Of a stretch of DNA of 64,000 nt, positions 51,846 to 60,710 are shown one piece after another. The notes beneath the pieces were generated by a model. The model did no database searches. It worked only from the letters and a program-made list of their open reading frames with translations, and was not told the DNA's origin. The stretch spans positions 930,001-994,000 of the forward strand of contig NZ_JBFRBB010000002.1 in NCBI RefSeq assembly GCF_040932035.1, written 5' to 3'. The translations under genes and the position numbers were made by a program. This DNA comes from Hoeflea_A sp040932035 (GTDB taxonomy: Bacteria > Pseudomonadota > Alphaproteobacteria > Rhizobiales > Rhizobiaceae). Numbering within the stretch: position 1 is the stretch's first letter; every line of letters begins with the position of its first letter.

Positions 51846-52597
51846 CCCACGCCCGTGATCATCGACACGATCTCGTTCTTGTCGGTCTTTGCTGTTTCGC
51901 GCACACCGATCTGAACACCGCGCCTCAGGACGCATATCCGGTCCGAAAGCCGGAACACCTGATCGAGGCTGTGGCTGATGATCAAAATGGCGATGTTTCG
52001 CTCGCGCAGCGTCTTTACGATCTCTTCGACGCGTGCCGTCTCCGCAACGCCAAGGGCGGCGGTCGGCTCGTCGAGCAGGATCAGCTTCCTGGCCCAGTGC
52101 GTCGCCCGGGCGATCGCGACGCCCTGCCGCTGGCCGCCGGAAAGGTCGCGGATAATAGCCTTGGCTGATGGTATGCGCACATCCAATTCATCGACCAGTG
52201 TCTGCGTCTCCCGCATCATCGTCTTTCGGTCGAGAAGGTTCAGCGGCCCCCGCACCGTTTCTCGGCCAAGAAACATGTTCATGTAGACCGGCTGCTGGTC
52301 CGCCAGCGCCAGGTCCTGATAGACGACTTCAATCCCATGCGCCCGCGCAACGCTTGCATCGGCAAAGGCGACCGCCTCGCCATCGAGGCTGATGGTGCCG
52401 GACGATGGCGTATGAACGCCTGAAATCATCTTGACCAGTGTCGACTTTCCGGCGCCGTTGTCGCCGACAAGCGCGACGATTTCACCGGCATGAAGATCGA
52501 GTGAAAAATCCTCGACGGCAACAACGCCACCAAACGCTTTGTGGATGTTCTTCAGCTCAAGCACCGCTGCCGGAGCGTTGGTTTGCATGTCGCTCAC
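51842..52597 (-). CDS. Sugar-type ABC transporter ATP-binding protein
   Basis: A 251-residue single-domain ATPase, half the size of RbsA-type double ATPases, as in some CUT2-like systems. Walker A is GDNGAGKST, the signature is LSGGQRQGV, and Walker B is LILLDEPTAALG. I prefer the GTG at 52597 with GGAG seven bases upstream; the ATG at 52588 is an alternative. It is the last gene of the ROK-M20-SBP-permease-YhfX-ATPase operon and powers the permease encoded two genes upstream. Confidence 0.88.
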   Translation of the reverse strand: MSDMQTNAPAAVLELKNIHKAFGGVVAVEDFSLDLHAGEIVALVGDNGAGKSTLVKMISGVHTPSSGTISLDGEAVAFADASVARAHGIEVVYQDLALADQQPVYMNMFLGRETVRGPLNLLDRKTMMRETQTLVDELDVRIPSAKAIIRDLSGGQRQGVAIARATHWARKLILLDEPTAALGVAETARVEEIVKTLRERNIAILIISHSLDQVFRLSDRICVLRRGVQIGVRETAKTDKNEIVSMITGVG

Positions 52598-52601
52598 GCC
52601 A

Positions 52602-53807
52602 TTACTCCATTTCCGGCCAGTTCTCGCGGACCCCGAAGATATTCTCGATGGAGACGACCTTCGGCTCCCCGGTCGATACACCTGCAATTCCGACCGTGAA
52701 TGCCCGCGTGACAAAGGCCTGGCCGCGGAAACCGAAAACAACCGTGTCGCCCGCCTCCGGTTTGACCGGGCCGGATGTGTCGATCATGCCGTAATAATCG
52801 ATCGCCGATGGCGGCGGAATTTCGACACTTGCCAGCGCCGACGACGCGGCCGTTGGCTCCGCAGCGACAATGGCCTTCACGTTGTAATCGGGAAACACGG
52901 GATCGATATAGAGACCACCGCCGAAACAATAGGCCTTCCCGCCGTGGAGGTGCGATACCTCGCTCAAGTAAAGTACGGCCGGACGCTCCGGCAGGTCTTC
53001 AAGCGCATGCAGCGGCGTCGTGCCATGCAATCCGTTCCCGGGCTCACACTGCGTTGCTCCCGCTTCCGCCAGCGCATCCAAAACCACGGATGATGTTGTG
53101 CCCGGCGCGTTGATCTCGATACCGGAGCGCCCGGCGGCGGCGAGTTTTTCCGCCGCCTTCGAAAGCGTCGCGAGGTTCGGCGTCGGTGCGACCTTACCCG
53201 TCTCGTTGTCGAAAAGCAGTGCAGGAAAAGTTGTGATGCCGGCAAAACGGCCACCTGCGAGGCTATCCATCATATCGGCGATAGCAACAATATCGTCTGC
53301 CGGAAATCCGCCCTCGTGCCCGCGATAGAAGATATCGCCCTCAGTCTGAATGCGGGCCATGAGATCCTGCCGCTGCCCCGCCTGTTCAGAGGCCTGCGCC
53401 GCTTCCAGTGCCTTGGTTTTGCTGAACACTGTCCAGTAGTCCGGATTGATATTCCGGGCAGCCGAGGCGGCCTCAAAGCGCGGCACCTGAACGAGGTGGC
53501 CGAGATGACCAACCGTCATGCCTGCCCGTGCGCAAGAAACCGCGCAGGCCATATCGACGGCCACCGCCCGGTCGATGCCGCCGCGCATGATTGCCTTGCA
53601 AAAGCCGCTGTTGCGGCCGACCTGCTTGGTCATGGCAAAGACCTTCAGGCCACGCCTGTCCGCCTCGGCCCCGAACAGACGGGCATTTTCCTCGACCGCA
53701 TCAAGATCCAGTACATAGGCGTTGGTCGGAATGCGGCCTTGCTGGTGAAGGGCGATTGCGGCTTCGATGAATTGCGGGTTTCGCCGCCTCAATACGTCCA
53801 GAAACAT
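52602..53807 (-). CDS. YhfX-family PLP-dependent protein (alanine racemase N-fold)
   Basis: A 401-residue protein closely resembling E. coli YhfX. Shared landmarks are MFLDVLRRRNPQFIEAAI at the start, MTKQVGRN (Lys61, the probable PLP-binding lysine), a GHLGHLVQVP segment near 102, and EISNAPG-type and C-terminal FVTRAF regions. The fold is a TIM-barrel alanine racemase or D-threonine aldolase type. GGGAGG precedes the ATG at 53807. In an ABC-M20-ROK operon it may racemise or deaminate an amino compound. The reaction is unproven even for YhfX. Confidence 0.85.
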   Translation of the reverse strand: MFLDVLRRRNPQFIEAAIALHQQGRIPTNAYVLDLDAVEENARLFGAEADRRGLKVFAMTKQVGRNSGFCKAIMRGGIDRAVAVDMACAVSCARAGMTVGHLGHLVQVPRFEAASAARNINPDYWTVFSKTKALEAAQASEQAGQRQDLMARIQTEGDIFYRGHEGGFPADDIVAIADMMDSLAGGRFAGITTFPALLFDNETGKVAPTPNLATLSKAAEKLAAAGRSGIEINAPGTTSSVVLDALAEAGATQCEPGNGLHGTTPLHALEDLPERPAVLYLSEVSHLHGGKAYCFGGGLYIDPVFPDYNVKAIVAAEPTAASSALASVEIPPPSAIDYYGMIDTSGPVKPEAGDTVVFGFRGQAFVTRAFTVGIAGVSTGEPKVVSIENIFGVRENWPEME

Positions 53808-53817
53808 CAAAACCTCC

Positions 53818-54771
53818 CTAGCGGCTGGTGTCGCGCAGCGAAATCGCGACCGCGATCAATATGATCAGGCCGCGCACGATCATCTGATCAGAAACCGAAA
53901 GGCCCATGAGGATGAGCCCGTTGTTGAGCATGCCCATCAACAGCGATCCAACCAGTGCGCCGATGATCGAGCCCTTGCCGCCGTTGAGCGCCGTACCGCC
54001 AACGATCACCGCGGCGATCACCGTCATCAGATCGCTCTCGCCCAGCGTATAGCGTGCGGCCTGCAGCCTGCCCGCATAAAGCAGCCCGGCCAATCCCGCG
54101 CAGCCGCCGCTGATCATCATCACAGCGAGCCGGATGCGCGGCACTTTGATGCCGGACACCTGCGCCGCGCTCGCATTGTCGCCGGTGGCAATAACATGCG
54201 CGCCGAAGCGGCTTTCGCGATAAACGATGTGGCCGACGATAACCGCGCCGACGGTCCACAGGATCAACGATGGAATGCCGAACAGCGAGCCGGAGCCGAA
54301 AAAACCGGTAAAAGCGTCATTGACCACCGGAATGGAGCGCAGGTCAGTCATCGAACGCGCCAGCCCGGCAAACAGCCCGAGTGTCGCGAGCGTCACCAGA
54401 AAGGACGGCAGCCGGAGATAGGCGACCATGACGCCATTGAACCAGCCGATAACAAGCCCGGCTCCCAGCCCCGCTGCAATACCGGCCACCATCGGATAAT
54501 CCTGCATGACCACAGCGCCCGATAGTGCTGAAACTGCAACGATAGAACCGAAGGAAAGGTCGATTTCACCGGCGGACAGAACAAACACGAACCCAATCGC
54601 CATGATCGTCGCCGGCGCCGTCTGCAAGACGATATTCGAAAGGTTACGGGTGGTCAGAAAGCCGTCATCGCTGAGCGTGACCGCGAAGAACAGGAATATG
54701 GCCAGAAATCCTAGATAAACAACATATTGCTGCAGATCGAATTTCTGTCTTGCGGACTTCAGCCAATCCAT
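53818..54771 (-). CDS. Sugar-type ABC transporter permease (RbsC-like)
   Basis: A 317-residue permease of the branched-chain/ribose type with about ten helices. GAVVMQDYPMVAGIAAGLGAG and LGLFAGLARSMTDLRSIPV are typical, and GGTALNGGKGSIIGALVGSLLMGMLNNGLILMG near residue 270 is the conserved EAA-like block. I choose the ATG at 54771 because GGGGAG lies nine bases upstream; a start at 54807 would sit in the foot of the 54808-54831 hairpin. It works with the receptor encoded just upstream. Confidence 0.9.
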   Translation of the reverse strand: MDWLKSARQKFDLQQYVVYLGFLAIFLFFAVTLSDDGFLTTRNLSNIVLQTAPATIMAIGFVFVLSAGEIDLSFGSIVAVSALSGAVVMQDYPMVAGIAAGLGAGLVIGWFNGVMVAYLRLPSFLVTLATLGLFAGLARSMTDLRSIPVVNDAFTGFFGSGSLFGIPSLILWTVGAVIVGHIVYRESRFGAHVIATGDNASAAQVSGIKVPRIRLAVMMISGGCAGLAGLLYAGRLQAARYTLGESDLMTVIAAVIVGGTALNGGKGSIIGALVGSLLMGMLNNGLILMGLSVSDQMIVRGLIILIAVAISLRDTSR

Positions 54772-54807
54772 GGCCACTGGCTCCCCGGCAAATGATTGCT
54801 TTGGCAT

Positions 54808-54831
54808 CCGGCCGGTTTTGACACCGGCCGG
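54808..54831 (-). other. Hairpin between ABC receptor and permease genes
   Basis: A perfect 9-bp stem (CCGGCCGGT with ACCGGCCGG) and a 6-nt loop, right after the receptor's stop codon. As in many receptor-permease operons, it probably stabilises receptor mRNA and limits permease synthesis. Confidence 0.6.
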
Positions 54832-54844
54832 GTAAGATAGATGG

Positions 54845-55903
54845 TTACTTGCCTGCCTTCATGACGCTGTCTGGCGCGTCTCGGTGCAGCGACTGCTGCC
54901 AGCCCTCTCCGACATTGCCGGATTTCACCGTAACCGCCGGCGCAACCACGAAGGGCGGCGTTTCTTCACCCACCAGCGCCCGCGCGCCGGCCGCGGCCAT
55001 GGCCCGACCGAGCTCATAGGCTTCATCGGCAACGATGGCCGTCACGTTACCACCTTTGACCATATCAAGCGCAATCGGCTCGGAAAGATCGAGCGTGACG
55101 ATCTTGGTGGTCTTGTTTCCATTGGCACGCAGTGCCGCAAGAACACCCTCGGCCGGGCCTGCCCAAGTGACATAAATGCCGCCGATATCCGGGTTTTTCA
55201 GCAGCATCGCGTTGGCGATATCCTCTGCTCGCGCCGGATCGCTGATGCCCTGCTCGGCGACAATCTCGATGTCCGGATAGTCTTTTTCGATGGTCGTTTT
55301 GAAGGCATTGTCGCGCTGGTTGGTCACGTAATAGTTGGCGTCGTGGAATATCCAGCCAACGGTTCCCTTGCCGCCCATGCCTTCGGCCAGTGCATCGGCA
55401 GCCTGTTTTCCCATCTGGAAGAGGTCATCGGTGACAATCGCCGCATAGTCCGCCGGATGCTGATAATCCTGAGGCAGGTTCGACAGGAAGACGAGCTTCA
55501 CGCCTTCCGCCTTGGCTTCCTTGAATGCCGCCGCCGAGGTTACCGGATCGAGCGGCAGGGAAAGGATGATGTTCGGCTTCTTGGCAAGAGCCGTCTCGAT
55601 ATCACTGCGCTGTTTGGCTGCATCGAAACCGGCACTCGTTGTTGCCACGACTTCAATACCGAGACGGTTGAACTCGTCCGTTGCACCGGCCGTAACGGCA
55701 TTCACGAAGTCTGATTGATCGTGCCACAAGAGGGCTGCACGATAGTTTCCGTCCTTGAGGGCCGCGACCTTGTCGTCACCTACCTTTACGGATGATGACG
55801 GCGTAGCCGTTTCCCCTTGCGGACCGACGGTCTGAGCGGCGGCCATACCGCCAAACAGCAGCGCTGCGATCGATGCTGTCGCAATCAGGTTTGTTATTTT
55901 CAT
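54845..55903 (-). CDS. Sugar-type ABC transporter substrate-binding protein
   Basis: A 352-residue periplasmic receptor of the RbsB/peripla_BP_4 family. It has a signal peptide (MKITNLIATASIAALLFGGMAAA) and the type-I binding-protein core: FVNAVTAGATDEFNRLGIEVVATTSAGFDA, LAKKPNIILSLPLDP, and NPDIGGIYVTWAGPAEGVLAAL. GGGAGG precedes the ATG. It follows the M20 hydrolase gene and is followed by a hairpin and the permease. The ligand may be a sugar or amino derivative; this is not settled. Confidence 0.92.
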   Translation of the reverse strand: MKITNLIATASIAALLFGGMAAAQTVGPQGETATPSSSVKVGDDKVAALKDGNYRAALLWHDQSDFVNAVTAGATDEFNRLGIEVVATTSAGFDAAKQRSDIETALAKKPNIILSLPLDPVTSAAAFKEAKAEGVKLVFLSNLPQDYQHPADYAAIVTDDLFQMGKQAADALAEGMGGKGTVGWIFHDANYYVTNQRDNAFKTTIEKDYPDIEIVAEQGISDPARAEDIANAMLLKNPDIGGIYVTWAGPAEGVLAALRANGNKTTKIVTLDLSEPIALDMVKGGNVTAIVADEAYELGRAMAAAGARALVGEETPPFVVAPAVTVKSGNVGEGWQQSLHRDAPDSVMKAGK

Positions 55904-55936
55904 AGCAGGTTCCTCCCTTGCTGAAGCAGCGGTGCG

Positions 55937-57196
55937 TCATTCCTCAACGACACCGCAATAGCTGGCAATAAACGTGGCGAAAGCGACAATCCCCGCCACG
56001 TATTCTTCAATATCCACGCGCTCTTCGAGCGTATGGCAGTTGGTGATATCCCCCGGCGCGCAATAGACAGCCGGACATCCGATTTGGTGGATCAGGAAAG
56101 GCGCTTCGGACCAGTATGGCGCGCCCTCGATCTGCCCGCGGCCCGGCATGGCGTGTTCGAGCGCCTCTGTCAGATTTGTGATCGGCTGCAAATCGGCGGC
56201 GACTTCGGCAGGCGAACCGCCAAATTCATGGTCACGTCCGGCCGGATAGGCAATTTCGATCGTGATGCCGTCTTCGACGCCGGCGCCGTGAATCGCAGCT
56301 TCGAGTTCCGCCACCGCATCATCCAGGTTCTCCTGCGGAAGAAGCTTGCGGATCAACGATAGTCTGCATTCACCCGGAACGGCGATATAGCCGCCGCCAT
56401 TGATTTCGGTAACGAGGGCAAATGCCCGCCCGACAAGATCGTGCTCGGCGCGCGCAGCAATAGCCGCCGAATGCGCCCAGATGGCCGAGAGCACCGAATG
56501 CGAAGCCTTGAGCGCATCCACGCCCTGCTCAGGCACACCGAAATAGGCCGATTTTCCGGTGATCTTCACCTCTGCAATGAAGAACCCCATCTGGGCGGGA
56601 AAGACAGCAAGCCGGGTCGGCTCCACGTAGATTGCAAAATCCGACTTTTCGATTTCACCGGCCAGGACGCGGCCTGTGAAATCCTTGATTCCGGCGCTGA
56701 CGCCCGTTCCGGGTTCGCCGCTTTCCTCATCACCGACAAATGCAAACGCAACATCGCCCTTCAACTTCAGGCCTGCATTGTCAATGAGTTGAAGTGCGGC
56801 AAGCGCGCTGCAGATACCGGCTTTCAGGTCGCCGGTGCCGCGTCCCCAGATTTCACCGTCGATGACGGCGCCGCCAAACGGGTCTTGCCGTTCCGTCCCG
56901 GCCCAGTGTTCCTCCCAGCCACGGACATGGACGGTATCGGTATGGCCGATGAACAACAGCCGGTTGCCATTGCCCGCGCCCTTGCGCTCGCCCCAGATAT
57001 TCGGCCGGCCGGGCAAAAAGTCCGCACGCACCGGGTCAAGCCGCAAACCGGCCATCTGGCCTTGCAGGTAATCGACGAAATTCACTTCGTTTCCGGTAAT
57101 GCTCTGCCGCGCCACCGCGCCTTTCAATAGCGCAAGGACATCGTCACGGCTGACGTGTTTCCTGAGTTGATCCGATAATGGCGCGGAGAACGTCAT
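55937..57196 (-). CDS. M20-family metallohydrolase (ArgE/DapE-like)
   Basis: A 419-residue zinc hydrolase. The metal and catalytic residues are visible: His85 and Asp87 in GHTDTVH, Asp123 in GRGTGDLK, Glu157 and Glu158 in GDEESGE, and a C-terminal His in NCHTLEE. The dimerisation lid is inserted at about 205-330. Such enzymes remove acyl or carbamoyl groups from amino compounds. It overlaps the ROK gene by 4 bp (ATGA) and precedes the ABC receptor, so it probably processes the imported compound. Confidence 0.9.
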   Translation of the reverse strand: MTFSAPLSDQLRKHVSRDDVLALLKGAVARQSITGNEVNFVDYLQGQMAGLRLDPVRADFLPGRPNIWGERKGAGNGNRLLFIGHTDTVHVRGWEEHWAGTERQDPFGGAVIDGEIWGRGTGDLKAGICSALAALQLIDNAGLKLKGDVAFAFVGDEESGEPGTGVSAGIKDFTGRVLAGEIEKSDFAIYVEPTRLAVFPAQMGFFIAEVKITGKSAYFGVPEQGVDALKASHSVLSAIWAHSAAIAARAEHDLVGRAFALVTEINGGGYIAVPGECRLSLIRKLLPQENLDDAVAELEAAIHGAGVEDGITIEIAYPAGRDHEFGGSPAEVAADLQPITNLTEALEHAMPGRGQIEGAPYWSEAPFLIHQIGCPAVYCAPGDITNCHTLEERVDIEEYVAGIVAFATFIASYCGVVEE

Positions 57197-58407
57197 GCGA
57201 TGGCTCCGCTGAATTTGACAACATCAGGCGGAGGCAGGGCAATTTCCGCGCCCGGAACGCCGCCGGAAAAAAGGGTTGCATGCAAATGGCTGAGACCGAC
57301 CGCTGCAGCACCGGCAATAGCCGCCTGCGTGCCAAGCGCCGATACACCGATATCGATCTTCCGCGGGAAGCATTGCGTGGCAAGATCGCGCACGCGGTGG
57401 ACGAGCTCTTCACGACTGCCGATGGAGCCGCCGAGAACAATCTTGCCGGGACCTGTTACCGCGCAAATGGCAGCCACCGCGCGCGCGACAAAACGTGCCG
57501 TCTCATCAATGACCTTCAGCGCAGCTTCATCGCCTGCCGACGCCGCATCGAATATACCGGGCACATCGCATTCATTGCCCGAGAGCTGGCTGTAGCGCGC
57601 TTTAATGCCATTGGTGGCCGTGACCCGTTCAAGCGCACCGATGCGCTGCGATTCCGGCTCGAACGGATCGGCGCCAAACGGCAGGAAGCCGAGTTCACCT
57701 GCCGCATGCGCGCTGCCGCGAACCAGATCACCACCCACCATTATGCCCGCGCCAATACCGGTTCCCAGCGCAATGTAAGCGAGGTCGTCAACACCCGCGC
57801 CGGTCCCGATCCAGTGTTCGCCGAGCACCGCAAGGTTGACGTCGTTTTCAACAAAGACATCGCGGCCAAGCTCCTGCTTCAGCATCGCAGCCACATCGAG
57901 CGTATCGATATCTGCGATATTCGGTGCCATCAGCACACGCCCGGTCTTCGGATCTGGAACACCGGGAACACCGACAACCGCGAGCCGGACCTTCTCAAAG
58001 TCGATACTGTTGTGTTGCGCCACCTCCCTGCACATACGGGTTATCTGGCGCACGACATGAACTCCGCCGCGCCTGTCGGTGAGCTCGACAAGTTCGGCCA
58101 GGACATTGCAGGAAAGGTCGGCAATCGCGGCACGCACCTTGGTGCCGCCGAGATCGACAGCGGCAATACAGGCGGCATCCGGCACAATCTCGTAGGTTAC
58201 GGCCGTACGCCCGACATGGCCGCTGGTGCGGCCGGTTTCACGGATCCAGCCGCCGTTTTCCAGAAGGCGGGCGATTTCGGAAATGGTCTGTTTCGAAAGG
58301 CCGGTCTGTTTCGCAACGCTTGCCCGTGAAATCGGGCCGAAATGCACGATCGTCTCCATGACCGCGCAAAGCGAGAGTTGCCGTGAAATGCGCGAAGCGT
58401 CGCTCAA
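57193..58407 (-). CDS. ROK-family transcriptional repressor
   Basis: A 404-residue ROK regulator. The N-terminal winged helix is GPISRASVAKQTGLSKQTIS (about 24-43), and the sugar-kinase-like domain has DLGGTKVRAAIADL near residue 83. The GELGFLPFG segment replaces the usual GELGH, and the CxCGxxGC zinc motif of NagC- and XylR-type proteins is absent. The TTG at 58407 has AAGGA five bases upstream. A XylR-like operator lies 13 bp upstream, so it represses its own operon. Confidence 0.9.
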   Translation of the reverse strand: MSDASRISRQLSLCAVMETIVHFGPISRASVAKQTGLSKQTISEIARLLENGGWIRETGRTSGHVGRTAVTYEIVPDAACIAAVDLGGTKVRAAIADLSCNVLAELVELTDRRGGVHVVRQITRMCREVAQHNSIDFEKVRLAVVGVPGVPDPKTGRVLMAPNIADIDTLDVAAMLKQELGRDVFVENDVNLAVLGEHWIGTGAGVDDLAYIALGTGIGAGIMVGGDLVRGSAHAAGELGFLPFGADPFEPESQRIGALERVTATNGIKARYSQLSGNECDVPGIFDAASAGDEAALKVIDETARFVARAVAAICAVTGPGKIVLGGSIGSREELVHRVRDLATQCFPRKIDIGVSALGTQAAIAGAAAVGLSHLHATLFSGGVPGAEIALPPPDVVKFSGAIA

Positions 58408-58419
58408 TGTGACTTCCTT

Positions 58420-58444
58420 TTAGTTCGTTCCCTTACCGAACTAA
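58420..58444. promoter_or_regulatory. ROK/XylR-type operator
   Basis: TTAGTTCG-N9-CGAACTAA, two perfect 8-bp arms, matches the layout of XylR operators of Bacillus (TTAGTT...AACTAA). It lies 13-37 bp upstream of the ROK start, between the ROK gene and the LysR gene end. It almost certainly binds the ROK protein to control its operon. Confidence 0.75.
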
Positions 58445-58589
58445 TTACGCTTCCTTCGTTCGTGAGTCAAATAATTCAACGCGTGACTGGGTTGGGTCTT
58501 GTGGATTTACCAGCAAAGATCATGCCTAAAACCAGGCGAAAGAACTTCCGTGTAGTTAAGATTTATACATTATTTTCAGTGTGTTATAT

Positions 58590-59495
58590 TCATTTATCAA
58601 AGTTCAGTTTCTTGAACTGCCGCTCAACGACACCCAGAAACAGGTGCTTGATCGGATCGATGGCCGTCGCCGCCGAAACGACAAGACCGACCTTGTATTC
58701 ACTCAGCGCCTTGTGGGCCAGCTTGACGAATTTGAGCTCACCGCGTTCGATCTCGCGCATGAAACCCATCTTGGTGTAGATGCCGACGACCTGATTGGAC
58801 AGGATCGCCTGTTTTGCAATGACCAGTGCATTCGTGAAGATATGCGTCGAAAGATGCACCGAAAGCGATGCCATTTCCTGATCGAGAAGCGAGTGCCCTG
58901 CCCTCGCGTCGATTGTTCTGACAAGCGGGTAGCCTTCCACATCGTCGACGGTGACGCTGTCCCTTTCAGCCAGAGGATGGTCAGGCCGCATGATCAGGCC
59001 GAATGGCGTTGCCTTTTCGGAAAAGACACGCACGTCAGGGTGAATATCATTGGTGAAGCTGATGCCGATATCAATGTCGCCCGAAATCACCGAACTGACG
59101 ATTTCATCGGGCTGATCGGTGGTGACTGACAGCGAAATACCGGGATATTTGTCGCCATATTCCTCCAGCACATGCGGCAGCACGCCGAATGTGACGGAAT
59201 CCAGTGTCTTGATCTTCAGATGCCCGGTTCTCAGATCCCTGATATCGTCAATGATAGTCTTGATCCGGTCGAAGTCGTAAAGCGTCTTGCGGCAATGCTC
59301 GAGCACGATTTTGCCGGCAGGCGTTATCTCCACCCCTTCGGGCGAGCGGTCAAAAAGCCTGATGCCCAGAGTTTCCTCGATATTGATTATCTTGCGGTTC
59401 ACGGAGGTGGACGAAACGTTGAGCAGGTTCGCCGCCTTGCGGATCGATCCCTGGCGCGCAACCTCGTCCAGGTAACGCAGAAACACGGTATGCAT
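58590..59495 (-). CDS. LysR-family transcriptional regulator (ABC-linked)
   Basis: A 301-residue LysR regulator. The HTH covers about residues 16-42 (GSIRKAANLLNVSSTSVNRKI), and the effector domain starts near 92. It is divergent from the NMT1-type ABC operon at 59662, across 166 bp that contain a compound inverted repeat. It lies downstream of the ROK promoter region. It probably controls the ABC and FAD-oxidoreductase operon. Confidence 0.9.
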   Translation of the reverse strand: MHTVFLRYLDEVARQGSIRKAANLLNVSSTSVNRKIINIEETLGIRLFDRSPEGVEITPAGKIVLEHCRKTLYDFDRIKTIIDDIRDLRTGHLKIKTLDSVTFGVLPHVLEEYGDKYPGISLSVTTDQPDEIVSSVISGDIDIGISFTNDIHPDVRVFSEKATPFGLIMRPDHPLAERDSVTVDDVEGYPLVRTIDARAGHSLLDQEMASLSVHLSTHIFTNALVIAKQAILSNQVVGIYTKMGFMREIERGELKFVKLAHKALSEYKVGLVVSAATAIDPIKHLFLGVVERQFKKLNFDK

Positions 59496-59512
59496 AACGG
59501 CCTCCGACTAGG

Positions 59513-59534
59513 CAGTGCAGTTTTTGCACCACTG
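59513..59534. promoter_or_regulatory. Compound inverted repeat, LysR site candidate
   Basis: CAGTG and CACTG flank an inner GTGCA/TGCAC inverted repeat centred on GTTTT. The site is 18 bp upstream of the LysR start, where an autoregulatory LysR site is expected. Confidence 0.45.
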
Positions 59535-59661
59535 TTGGCTAATTTCGCTTCTTCTTGCCTCACCCAATTCTCGATTAAAGTCAAGATGGGCTTAAAGCGC
59601 AGCTTCCCGCCGGACGCGGGGACGACACTTCGCTGAAAGCGCCCACAATTGGGAGGAATCA

Positions 59662-60705
59662 ATGTCATTCAAGGCCAATCACAACATCCAGAGACGCACG
59701 CTCCTTAAAGGAATGGGCGTTGCCGCCGGCGCGGCATTCACCGGAACGATGGTGCACATAGACAAGGCCGCCGCGGCCGATGAGTTCAAGGTAACGATGC
59801 AGCTTGGCTGGCTCGCCTCGAACGGAATATTGGGTGAAGTCGCCGCCGACAAGCTCGGCTATTACAAGGAAGAAGGCCTCAGCCTGGAAATCGTTCCGGG
59901 TGGTCCGAATATTGACGGTGTCGCCTCCGTCGCCTCCGGCCGCGCCAATCTCGGCTCGATTTCCTCCAGTCCGTCGCTGATGCTGGCGCGGGCCGCAGGC
60001 ATTCCGATCAAGTGCATTGCTGCCGGCTACCAGCAGCACCCCTTCACCTATTTTTCGTTGAAGTCGAATCCGGTCAACGAGCCAAAGGATCTGGTTGGCA
60101 AGAAGGTCGCGACCAACGGCACGGCCCGCATTCTGCTGCGTGCGCTTCTGGCCGCAAACGACATCAACGAAGACGACCTGGAAGTCATCGTCAGCGGCAG
60201 CGATATGTCCGTGCTGATGACCGGCCAGGCCGATGTGGTCACCGGCTGGACAACAAACGTCAACGCTCTTTCGGTTCTTGGCGACCAGCGTGTCGATCTG
60301 AGCCTTTGGGATGCCGGCATCCAGCTCTACGCCAATCCATACTATGTGACCGACCAGACGCTCGCCGAACACCGTGACAAGGTCGACGCCATGATCCGTG
60401 TCAGCGCCAAGGGTTGGGGCTGGGTTCATAACAATCAGGAGCAGGCATGCGAGTTCCTGGTCGAGCGTTATCCGAACCTCGATCTGGCTAGCGAACTGAA
60501 AGCCGTTCCGCTCGTCGATGGGTATTCGTTCAACGCCAACACAGCCAAGAACGGCTGGGGCGCGATGAACCGCGAGAACTGGCAGGCCCAGATCGACGCC
60601 TATGCCGCACTTGGCCAATTCGAAGGCGAGCCGCCGAAGGTCGACGACATGATGACCCTTTCGGTTCTGGAAGCCACAGCCGCTGACCGGCCCAAATACG
60701 GATAA
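59662..60705 (+). CDS. ABC transporter substrate-binding protein (NMT1/SsuA type), Tat-exported
   Basis: A 347-residue receptor of the NMT1/THI5-like type. A twin-arginine leader (QRRTLLKGMGVAAGAAF) precedes KVTMQLGWLASNGILGEVAADKLGYYKEEGL, typical of nitrate, sulfonate, taurine or thiamine-precursor receptors. GGGAGG precedes the ATG. It is followed by an SsuB-like ATPase and SsuC-like permease. The ligand is unknown; the downstream FAD oxidoreductase and CoA-transferase suggest a carbon rather than a sulfur role. Confidence 0.9.
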   Translation: MSFKANHNIQRRTLLKGMGVAAGAAFTGTMVHIDKAAAADEFKVTMQLGWLASNGILGEVAADKLGYYKEEGLSLEIVPGGPNIDGVASVASGRANLGSISSSPSLMLARAAGIPIKCIAAGYQQHPFTYFSLKSNPVNEPKDLVGKKVATNGTARILLRALLAANDINEDDLEVIVSGSDMSVLMTGQADVVTGWTTNVNALSVLGDQRVDLSLWDAGIQLYANPYYVTDQTLAEHRDKVDAMIRVSAKGWGWVHNNQEQACEFLVERYPNLDLASELKAVPLVDGYSFNANTAKNGWGAMNRENWQAQIDAYAALGQFEGEPPKVDDMMTLSVLEATAADRPKYG

Positions 60706-60710
60706 AACCA

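Noticed and set aside
57178..58329. 383-codon plus-strand frame opposite the ROK gene
   Set aside because: Antisense to the ROK reading frame, which has an HTH, kinase-fold motifs, a start signal and an operator.
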